From Anaeromyxobacter sp. (lineage in GTDB: Bacteria; Myxococcota; Myxococcia; Myxococcales; Anaeromyxobacteraceae), in assembly GCA_016718565.1 (NCBI GenBank), contig JADKCZ010000001.1, forward strand, positions 1,504,186 to 1,568,185: DNA of 64,000 bases. Reading direction: 5' to 3'. The notes below the pieces were generated by a model. It had not been told where the DNA came from. It saw only the letters and a program-made list of their open reading frames with translations, and searched no databases. This document shows positions 15,479 through 26,367 of the stretch, one piece after another. The translations under genes were made by a program, and so were the position numbers. Positions within the stretch are counted from its first letter, which is position 1, and every line of letters starts with the position of its first letter.

Positions 15479-16656
15479 CCCTCGCCGTCCGGCAGGGAGA
15501 GGTCGAGGGTCCGGTTCACCTCGCGGATGGGGGCCTGGCCCGAGCAGAGCGCGGCGCCGCCCGGCTCGCGCACCACCAGCACCTCCGGCCGCTCCTCCTC
15601 GTCGGAGATGTCCCCCACCAGCTCCTCGACCAGGTCCTCCAGCGTGACCAGCCCGGCCACGCCGCCGTGCTCGTCCACCACCATGGCCAGGGGCGAGCGG
15701 CGCCGCTGCAGCTCGCGCAGCACCTGCACCGCCGGCGCGCTGCCCGGCACGAAGTGGGCCGGCCGGATCAGGTCCGCCAGCACCACCAGCTCCTTCTCCC
15801 AGATCATGGCCGCCAGGTCCTTGGCCTTGACGTAGCCGACCACGCCGTCGAGCGTGCCCTGGTACACCGGCATCCGGCTGCGCCCCTGCTCCAGCATGGT
15901 GCGCCGCAGCTGCTCGGTGGTGGCGTCGAGCGGCAGCCCCACGATGCGGCTGCGCGGCACCATCACGTCGGCCGCGGTGAGATCGCGGAAGGCCAGGGCC
16001 CGCGAGGCGATCTCGGCGGTGGGGGCGTCCAGCGCGCCCACCTGGCCGGCCTCGTCCACCAGCGCCTCCAGCTCCTCCGCCGAGACCCGCGACTCGGTGA
16101 AGGTGGTGCGGTCGCCGAAGGGGCGCAGCACCAGGTTGGAGGCCCGGGTGAGCAGCCAGACCACCGGCCGGGCCGCCGCGGAGAGCGCCAGCAGGGGCCG
16201 CCCGGCCAGCAGCGCGTAGCGCTCGCCGGCGCGCAGGGCCAGCGACTTGGGCACCAGCTCGCCGAGCACGATGGAGAGCGCCGACACCACCACCACCACC
16301 GCGCCGAGCGCGAGCTGCCCGGCGTAGGGCGCCAGCGCCGGGACCTCGGCCAGCGGCACGGCCAGCTCGCTGGCGATGGTGGCGCCGCCGAAGGCGGCCG
16401 CGCTGGCGCTCACCAGGGTGATGCCGATCTGCACGGTGGCCAGGAACCGCTCGGGCTCGGCCCTCAGCCGCGCCACCGCCCGCGCCGCGCCGCTGCCGGC
16501 CTCGGTGAGCTGCACCAGGCGGCTCTTGCGCAAGGTCACCACCGCGATCTCGGCGCCCGAGAAGAGGCCGTTCAGCAGGATGAGCGCGAGGATGACGAGG
16601 AGCTCGGTGGCGATGGCGGTCTCCCGGCGGGCGGGGGCAGGCGGGGGTGAGATCAT
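15319..16656 (-). CDS. CorC/HlyC-family protein with DUF21 membrane domain and CBS pair
   Basis: A 445-residue inner-membrane protein. A DUF21/CNNM transmembrane domain (about residues 15-205, starting LLVILALILLNGLFSGAEIAVV) is followed by a CBS pair (TAADVMVPRSRIVGLPL to about 340, including DEHGGVAGLVTLEDLVEELVGDI) and a C-terminal CorC_HlyC domain (VNRTLDLSLPDGEGYSTLAGL). Such proteins are linked to Mg2+/Co2+ efflux or resistance; hemolysin annotations for the family are historical. The start at 16656 gives 17 residues before the first helix; a later start is possible. It lies 77 bases after the methyltransferase gene on the same strand, and its 3' end overlaps plsC convergently. Confidence 0.88.
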   Translation of the reverse strand: MISPPPAPARRETAIATELLVILALILLNGLFSGAEIAVVTLRKSRLVQLTEAGSGAARAVARLRAEPERFLATVQIGITLVSASAAAFGGATIASELAVPLAEVPALAPYAGQLALGAVVVVVSALSIVLGELVPKSLALRAGERYALLAGRPLLALSAAARPVVWLLTRASNLVLRPFGDRTTFTESRVSAEELEALVDEAGQVGALDAPTAEIASRALAFRDLTAADVMVPRSRIVGLPLDATTEQLRRTMLEQGRSRMPVYQGTLDGVVGYVKAKDLAAMIWEKELVVLADLIRPAHFVPGSAPAVQVLRELQRRRSPLAMVVDEHGGVAGLVTLEDLVEELVGDISDEEERPEVLVVREPGGAALCSGQAPIREVNRTLDLSLPDGEGYSTLAGLCIELAGAVPERGARLQLQDAELEVVDATPRLIRQVRVRPRQTPGT

Positions 16657-16733
16657 GGCCTGGCGACGCCTGGGGCGGAAGGCGCAGCCGCGGAGCGGCC
16701 CGGTCGGGGCGTCCCGCGCGAGACGGGTGGGCG

Positions 16734-17953
16734 CTACCTGGGCGCGGAACCGACCGGCGCGGCCACCAGGCGGCGCAGCGTGGTGACCTCCCGCCGGCGG
16801 GCGGCGGCCAGCGGGTCCGACGGGTCGCGGCTCCTCGGGTGGTGCGGCAGCGCCTCGATGCCGCCGGCCACCGTGAGCCCGGCCGCCTCCAGCTGGGCCT
16901 CGAGCTCGCCTGGCCGGCGCAGGCCGAGCAGCTCGGCCAGGTCGGAGAGGATGAGCCAGGCCTCGCCGCCGGGCGCCAGGTGGGCCCGCAGCCCGCCGAG
17001 GAAGCGGGCCAGGAAGGCGCCGTCCGGGTCGTAGATGGCGCGGTCGAGGGGCGTCACGGCCTCGGCCGGCAGCCAGGGCGGGTTGCAGACCACCAGGTCG
17101 AACGGGGCGGGCGGCGCGGTCCCGGCCGGGGCCGGCGGGTCCCCGCCGGGGAACAGGTCGGCCGCCACCACCTCGACCTTCGACGCCAGCCCGAGCCGGC
17201 CGGCGTCCTCGCGCGCCGAGGCCAGGGCGCCCGGGGACAGGTCGGTGGCGGTCACCAGGGCGCCGGCGCGCGCCAGCACGAAGGCCAGCACCCCCGTCCC
17301 GGTGCCCACGTCCAGGGCCCGCCGACCCGCCACCGGCCACCGCTTGCAGGCCGCCGCGACCAGCTCGACGTGCTCCCCGCGGACCGGGGCGAAGACGCCG
17401 TAGCGCGGGTGCAGGTGGGCCCCCAGCGCCGGGATCTCCACGCCCTTGCGGCGCCACTCCAGCGCCCCGATCATGCCGAGCAGGTCGCGCAGCGGCAGCA
17501 GGCCGGGCAGCCGGTGGCGCCCGAGCCGGGCCGGGTCGGCGGGCCCGGCGGGCTGGTCGAGCCAGAAGGCCTCGCGCAGCGCCTCGGCCGCGTCCGGCGC
17601 CGACGCCAGCGCCACCCTGGGGCCAGGCTCGACGACCACCACCAGGCGGGACAGGAGCAGGTGCTCCTCGCGGCGGCGGCGGCGCTCCTCGCGGAAGGTG
17701 GCGCCGAGGTCCTGTCCCACCCGCCCGGGACGCTCACCCTGGGTGGAGAGGCGCCGCCCCATCGCGGCCAGCAGCTGGCGGGCATTCCGGTGGTCCCCGT
17801 GATAGACGAGCACCTCCCCGCGGCGCGCCCTCGCCAGCGCCGCGGCGGCGGTGGTCCGGTCGTCGGCCTGTTCGAGCCGCTCCGGCGCCGGCGCCGGGGC
17901 AGTGGGCGAGAGCCAGGTCGCGCTGCCGTCGTCTTGATCGCTTGAGGATGTCA

Positions 17954-17954
<1 letters not shown>
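16734..17954 (-). CDS. Class I SAM-dependent methyltransferase (HemK/RsmC-like)
   Basis: A product of up to 406 residues. The C-terminal half is a Rossmann methyltransferase: ALDVGTGTGVLAFVLAR (motif I), VTATDLSPGALASAREDA, VEVVAADLFPGG and the NPPW motif in LVVCNPPWLPAEAV, typical of enzymes that methylate amino groups of bases or glutamine (RsmC, RsmD, PrmC types). The N-terminal half (about 1-190) resembles no domain I know, but GEVLVYHGDHRNARQLLAAM and LLSRLVVVVEPGP look folded and RsmC-like duplicated architecture is possible. The longest frame starts at a TTG whose bases overlap the divergent odhA start codon at 17954, so the real start may be further in. Confidence 0.75.
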
Positions 17955-20749
<2,795 letters not shown>

Positions 20750-20752
20750 GCC

Positions 20753-21982
<1,230 letters not shown>

Positions 21983-22012
21983 GGCGCGGGGGCCGCAGGG
22001 CCCCGCCGCGCC

Positions 22013-22054
22013 GCCGCGCCGGCCGCGAGGGGCCCCTCCAGGGGCCGACGCGGC
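22013..22054 (+). terminator. Hairpin after odhB
   Basis: Arms GCCGCGCCGGCC (22013-22024) and GGCCGACGCGGC (22043-22054) pair with one mismatch around a loop that itself contains GGGGCCCC. It begins 30 bases after the odhB stop and before the sigma operon. There is no T run. Confidence 0.5.
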
Positions 22055-22066
22055 GCGCCGAAACCC

Positions 22067-22096
22067 GTGACAGCTCCCGGGCTTGGGCCGTACCGT
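22067..22096 (+). promoter_or_regulatory. Candidate promoter region of the sigma/caspase operon
   Basis: GTGACA and TACCGT are spaced by 18 bases about 70 bases before the sigma-factor GTG. Downstream, inverted arms ACCAGG (22112-22117) and CCTGGT (22136-22141) could be an operator. Both are weak pattern matches without experimental support. Confidence 0.25.
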
Positions 22097-22164
22097 GGTC
22101 CTCCGCTCGCGACCAGGTGGCACGTCTTGCGCAACCCTGGTGTCAGAGAGGAAGGAGGCCGACG

Positions 22165-22653
22165 GTGACGGACCAGAACGGGAGGGCCGCTGCGCTCTAC
22201 CGGCAATACGGCCCGATCGTCTATCGGCGCTGCCTCAGGATCCTGAAGGACCCCGAGGCGGCCAAGGATGCGACGCAGGAGGTCTTCGTGAAGCTCGTCC
22301 GCGACATGTCGAAGCTGGAGGACCGCGAGACGGTGCTGCCCTGGATCTACCGGGTCGCCACCAACTACTGCCTCAACTCCCGGCGCAACGCCGTGCGGCG
22401 CGGCGAGGACTTCGCCGTCCCCGACCTGGACCTGGCCGACGGCACCTCACCCGACGCCCTGCCCAGCCGCACCCTGGCCCGGCAGGTCCTCTCCCAGTTC
22501 GACGAGACCACCCAGACCGTGGCCGTCGGCGTCCTGGTGGACGGCATGGAGCACGAGGAGGTGGCCGAGCTGCTCGGCATCTCCCGCCGCACCGTGGCCC
22601 GCAAGCTGGAGCGCTTCCTCGACACCGCCCGCGCCTACCTCTCCCGGAGCTGA
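22165..22653 (+). CDS. RNA polymerase sigma-70 family (ECF-like) factor
   Basis: A 162-residue sigma factor with regions 2 and 4 only. Region 2 includes LYRQYGPIVYRRCLRILKDPEAAKDATQEVFVKLV and LPWIYRVATNYCLNSRRN. Region 4 includes DGMEHEEVAELLGISRRTVARKLERF, a helix-turn-helix for the -35 element. The start is GTG at 22165, supported by a strong GAAGGAGG ribosome binding site 6-14 bases upstream. It is the first of four tightly packed genes (gaps or overlaps of -4 to +2 bases). The next gene has a zinc-finger HxxxCxxC motif, so the pair is probably a sigma factor and its membrane anti-sigma-like partner. Confidence 0.9.
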   Translation: MTDQNGRAAALYRQYGPIVYRRCLRILKDPEAAKDATQEVFVKLVRDMSKLEDRETVLPWIYRVATNYCLNSRRNAVRRGEDFAVPDLDLADGTSPDALPSRTLARQVLSQFDETTQTVAVGVLVDGMEHEEVAELLGISRRTVARKLERFLDTARAYLSRS

Positions 22654-22655
22654 CG

Positions 22656-23399
22656 ATGACCGCCCGCTGCCCCTCAGACCTGGCCCTCGAGAAGCACCTC
22701 CTGGCGCCCGAGGCCTCCGCGCTCCGCGGCCACCTCGAGGCGTGCCAGCCCTGCCGGGACCGGCTCACCGAGATGAGGCGGCTGGGCGACGAGTTCCAGC
22801 AGTACGTCTTCCCCGCCACGGTGGGGGCGGTGGAGGCCGCCGCGGCCCGCCGCCCGGCCTGGGACCTCATGCGCTGGCTGGCCCCGCTGCCCGCCCTGGC
22901 CGCCGCCGCCGCCCTCATGCTGGTGGCCGGGCCCGGCGCGCCGCCCGACGACTACCTGGGCGTCAAGGGCGGGGGCTCGATGGGCCTGGCGGTCTTCCTG
23001 CAGGGCGCGGCCGGTCCGCACCCGGCCAAGGACGGCGAGGTGGTGCCCGCCTCCGCCGCGGTGCGCTTCAAGGTCCGCCCGGCCAGGCCGTGCCGCCTCT
23101 GGGTGCTCTCGGTGGACGCCACCGGCCAGGTCTCGCGCCTCTTCCCGGCCGAGGGGGAGGGTGGCCTGGAGGTGACCCGCGTCACCGAGCTGCCCGGCGG
23201 CGCGGTGCTCGACGGCCAGGCCGGCCCGGAGCGGTTCCTGGCGCTGTGCGCCCCCGTCCCCCTGACCTACGCCGTGGTTGAGGGCGCGGTCCGCGCCGCC
23301 GCCGCCGCCGGCCCGGAGGCGGTCCGCGCGCTGCGCACCATCCCCGGCCTGCCCGCCGGCACCGTGCAGGACACCGTCCTGCTCGAGAAGAAGCCGTGA
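22656..23399 (+). CDS. Zinc-finger membrane protein with DUF4384-like extracytoplasmic domain, putative anti-sigma
   Basis: A 247-residue protein. The N-terminus has the HxxxCxxC motif (His26, Cys30, Cys33, in GHLEACQPC) of zinc anti-sigma domains. One transmembrane helix (about 72-92) follows, and then an extracytoplasmic domain with VRFKVRPARPCRLWVLSVDATGQVSRLFP and TRVTELPGGAVLDGQAGPERF, the pattern of DUF4384 domains that commonly accompany caspase-like proteins. An anti-sigma role towards the adjacent sigma factor is inferred from motif and synteny. Its stop overlaps the GTG of the caspase-like gene by 4 bases, so the two are translationally coupled. The zinc-finger plus DUF4384 arrangement could couple envelope status to transcription. 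Confidence 0.8.
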   Translation: MTARCPSDLALEKHLLAPEASALRGHLEACQPCRDRLTEMRRLGDEFQQYVFPATVGAVEAAAARRPAWDLMRWLAPLPALAAAAALMLVAGPGAPPDDYLGVKGGGSMGLAVFLQGAAGPHPAKDGEVVPASAAVRFKVRPARPCRLWVLSVDATGQVSRLFPAEGEGGLEVTRVTELPGGAVLDGQAGPERFLALCAPVPLTYAVVEGAVRAAAAAGPEAVRALRTIPGLPAGTVQDTVLLEKKP

Positions 23400-24910
23400 G
23401 CCTGCGCCGCACCCTGCTGGCCGCCGCGCTCCTCCTGCCCCTGGCGGCGCAGGCCAGCACCGGCCGGGTGGCGGTGGTGGCGGGCGCCAACGCCGGCTCG
23501 GCGGCCCGGGCCAAGCTCTGGTTCGCCGAGAAGGACGCCGAGCGGTTCGAGCGGGCCCTGCGCGAGCTGGGCGACTTCGCCCCGGACCAGGTGGAGCTGC
23601 AGAGGGGCCAGGGCGCCGAGGCCTTCCGGCAGGCGCTGGCGCGCGCCGAGCAGAAGGTGAAGGTGGCCCGCGCGGCCGGCGAGAAGACCCTGCTGGTGGT
23701 CTACTACTCGGGCCACGCCGGGGGCGGCGGGCTCGAGTTCGGCAACGATCGGGTCTCCTACGACGAGCTCAAGGCCGCGGCCGCCGGCTCCAGCGCCGAG
23801 GCCCGCATCGTCATCGTGGACGCCTGCGAGGCCGGCCTGCTCACCCAGGTGAAGGGCGCCCGCGCCGAGGCCCGGGTGGACTTCCTGCTGCCGGTGGACG
23901 ACGTGCGCGGCACCGCCTTCATCGCCTCCACGGCGGTGGGCGAGCAGGCCCAGGAGTCGGCCGCCATCGGCGGCAGCTTCTTCACCCACCACCTGGAGAC
24001 GGCGCTGCGCGGCGCCGGCGACGCCGACGGCGACGGCCTGGTGACCATGGCGGAGGCCTTCCGCTACACCTCCGGGGCCACCGTCTCGGCCACCAGCGCC
24101 ACCCAGACCGGCGCCCAGCACCCCACCTACGACTTCAAGATGTCCGGCCGCGGCGACGTGGTGCTGGCCGACCTTCGCCGCGCCGAGGCCAAGCTGCTGG
24201 TGCCGGTGGACCCCGGCAGCCTCTACCTGCTCAAGGGCCCGCGCGGCCTGATGGCCGAGGTGCCGGCCGGCCAGTCCGAGCTGGCCCTGGCGCTGCCGGC
24301 CGGGGCCTACCTGGTGGAGCGCCGCGCCCGCGAGGGGCGCGCCCGCGGCGACGTCCTGCTGGCCCGCGGCGAGACCCGCCTGCTGCCCCGCCTCACCCCC
24401 ACCCGCTACGAGCAGGCCCGCTCCAAGGGCGGTCCGCTGCCCACCGAGTGGTGGGTCGGCGCCGGCGCGCACCTGGTGGGCCTGCCCGACGCCGGGGTGA
24501 TCCCCTCGCTGCGCGCCGGCCTCAGGCGCGAGGTGGGCCCCTTCGGCCTGGTGCTGCACGCCGACTACGCGCTGGGCGACGTCACCGTGGGCGGCCTGGC
24601 CTCCAGCTACACGCGGCTGGGCGGCGGCGCCACGCTGCTCTACCCGCTGGTGGGCGACCGGGTGCTGCTGGAGGGCGGCCTGGACGTGGGCGGCGGCTGG
24701 AACACCCAGGGGCTCAAGGACGGCCGCCACTTCCAGACCGCCGACGTCACCGGCGCGGCGGCGCTGCGCCTCTCCCTGCCGCTCGGGCCGCTGCGCGCCG
24801 CGCTGGACCTCACCGGCGGCGTCCGCTCGATGAACTTCGACGACCAGCGCTCGCTCAGGCCGGCCGCCGGGGCCACGCTGGTCGTCCTCTACGGGCTCGC
24901 CGCGCCATGA
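23396..24910 (+). CDS. Secreted caspase-like (peptidase C14) protein with C-terminal beta-barrel-like region
   Basis: A 504-residue exported protein. The signal peptide is residues 1-20 (LLAAALLLPLAAQA). A caspase-fold domain (about 22-245) has the catalytic dyad His107 in VVYYSGHAGG and Cys144 in IVIVDACEAG. A short acidic loop GDADGDGLVTMAEAF resembles an EF-hand calcium site. After a PEGA-like segment (about 275-330) the C-terminal 150 residues have alternating GVIPSLRAGLRREVGPFGLVLHADYAL-type strands suggesting an outer-membrane barrel or porin-like fold. GTG at 23396 overlaps the upstream stop. Caspase homologues cleave after Arg/Lys or Asp; the target here is unknown. Confidence 0.85.
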   Translation: MSLRRTLLAAALLLPLAAQASTGRVAVVAGANAGSAARAKLWFAEKDAERFERALRELGDFAPDQVELQRGQGAEAFRQALARAEQKVKVARAAGEKTLLVVYYSGHAGGGGLEFGNDRVSYDELKAAAAGSSAEARIVIVDACEAGLLTQVKGARAEARVDFLLPVDDVRGTAFIASTAVGEQAQESAAIGGSFFTHHLETALRGAGDADGDGLVTMAEAFRYTSGATVSATSATQTGAQHPTYDFKMSGRGDVVLADLRRAEAKLLVPVDPGSLYLLKGPRGLMAEVPAGQSELALALPAGAYLVERRAREGRARGDVLLARGETRLLPRLTPTRYEQARSKGGPLPTEWWVGAGAHLVGLPDAGVIPSLRAGLRREVGPFGLVLHADYALGDVTVGGLASSYTRLGGGATLLYPLVGDRVLLEGGLDVGGGWNTQGLKDGRHFQTADVTGAAALRLSLPLGPLRAALDLTGGVRSMNFDDQRSLRPAAGATLVVLYGLAAP

Positions 24911-26367
24911 CCGCCACCCACCGGAACGCCACCGCCCGTCGCCTGGCCCCGCTGGCCGCCGGCCTCCTCGCCGCCCTGGCCGGGCTGGTGCTCGGCGCCT
25001 GCGGCGGCTCGCTCTACGACGCCGCCGGGGTGCCGAAGCTCGAGGGCGGCAACCAGTGCAACGCCGACCAGCACCTGTGCCCGGCCACCGGCAACGTCTG
25101 CCAGGACCACGACCTGGGCCACTGCGGCGCGGCCTGCGCCGTCTGCACCACCACCTTCCCGGGGGCCAGCGCCACCTGCCAGCCCGCCGGCAACGACTGG
25201 CAGTGCGGCTACACCTGCGCCGCCGGCCTGTTCGAGTGCGCCTCGGGCTGCTGCCAGCCGGCGGCGGTGGCGACCGGCGGCGACCAGGCCTGCGCCCTCA
25301 CCAGCGACGGCTCGGTGCAGTGCTGGGGCGCCAACGGGAGCGGCCAGCTCGGCCGGACCGGCGTGGGCGGCCCGGCCCCGGGTGAGGTGGCCGGGCTGGT
25401 GGGCGGGGTCAGCGCGGTCGCCGTGGGCGGCCGCCACGCCTGCGCCATCCGGGGCGGAACGGTCTGGTGCTGGGGAGCGGACGACCTCGGCCAGCTCGGC
25501 GACGGCGCCGCCACCTCCTCCGGCCCGACGCCGGTCTCCACCGGCCTCGGCGGCGCGACCCGGCTGGCCGCCGGCGCCGACCACACCTGCGCCCTCTCGG
25601 GCGGGCAGGTGCGGTGCTGGGGGGCCAACGTGAAGGGCCAGGTCGGGACCGGCGCGGCCGGTGGACCGGTGACCGCGCCCGCGCTGGTGGCAGGGCTCGG
25701 CGGCGTGGAGGAGCTGGCGGCCTCCGCCGACACCACCTGCGCCCGGTCGGGCGGCCAGGTCCGCTGCTGGGGCGCCAACGGCAGCGGCCAGGTCGGCTCG
25801 GGCTCGGCCCTGCCCGCCGTGGTGACCACGCCCACGCTGGTGGCCGGCCTGCCGGGCCCGGCGGCGTCCATCGCCGTGGGTGGCCAGCACGCCTGCGCGG
25901 TGGTGGCCGGGGCCGCCGTGCCGGACGACGACGGGCTCTCCTGCTGGGGGGCGAACGCCGAGGGGCAGCTGGGCACCGGCGCGGTGGGCTCGCCGCTCCT
26001 CGCCCCGACCCGCTCCATCGGCCTCGACAACAACGCCCGCGCCGTCCTGGCCATCGCCGGGACCGCCTTCACCTGCATGGGCAAGGACGCCCTCGGCCTG
26101 AAGTGCGGCGGGCGCAACGACCAGGGCCAGGCGGGGGGCGGGGTCGACCCCCTGCTGGACGGCGCCGACGTCTCCTTCGGCGGCAACGTGGCCGCGGCGT
26201 CCGCCGGCGACGACCACGCCTGCGCGCTGGTGGATCTCACCCCGCCACCGGCGGCCAGCCGCACCCTGGTGGTGAAGTGCTGGGGGCGCAACGCCGAGGG
26301 GCAGCTGGGGCGGGCCACCGTGCCCGCCGGCGCGCCCGACGGCGCCCCCGGGACCGTGGGCGGCTAG
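24907..26367 (+). CDS. RCC1-repeat lipoprotein with Cys-rich N-terminal region
   Basis: A 486-residue exported lipoprotein. The lipobox is LVLGAC with lipidated Cys32. Residues 48-120 form a Cys-rich module (CNADQHLCPATGNVC, CGAACAVC, CGYTC, CASGCC). Seven RCC1-type repeats follow, each with the pattern HxCAL ... CWGAN-x-x-GQLG and two Cys that could form a disulfide. RCC1 blades build a seven-bladed propeller, and seven repeats fit one complete propeller. This is the last gene of the sigma/anti-sigma/caspase operon (its ATG overlaps the upstream stop by 4 bases). It may bind a ligand at the cell surface. Its stop codon shares bases with the convergent hrpB stop. Confidence 0.85.
   Translation: MTATHRNATARRLAPLAAGLLAALAGLVLGACGGSLYDAAGVPKLEGGNQCNADQHLCPATGNVCQDHDLGHCGAACAVCTTTFPGASATCQPAGNDWQCGYTCAAGLFECASGCCQPAAVATGGDQACALTSDGSVQCWGANGSGQLGRTGVGGPAPGEVAGLVGGVSAVAVGGRHACAIRGGTVWCWGADDLGQLGDGAATSSGPTPVSTGLGGATRLAAGADHTCALSGGQVRCWGANVKGQVGTGAAGGPVTAPALVAGLGGVEELAASADTTCARSGGQVRCWGANGSGQVGSGSALPAVVTTPTLVAGLPGPAASIAVGGQHACAVVAGAAVPDDDGLSCWGANAEGQLGTGAVGSPLLAPTRSIGLDNNARAVLAIAGTAFTCMGKDALGLKCGGRNDQGQAGGGVDPLLDGADVSFGGNVAAASAGDDHACALVDLTPPPAASRTLVVKCWGRNAEGQLGRATVPAGAPDGAPGTVGG

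Noticed and set aside
15319..16656. Hemolysin annotation for the CorC/HlyC protein
   Set aside because: The family name is historical; DUF21, CBS pair and CorC_HlyC domains point to ion homeostasis and no secretion signal is present.
23396..24910. Caspase-like gene as a CRISPR- or gasdermin-linked immune effector
   Set aside because: It has a Sec signal peptide and a strand-rich C-terminus, with no gasdermin, NACHT or CRISPR gene beside it, so a cytosolic suicide role is not supported.
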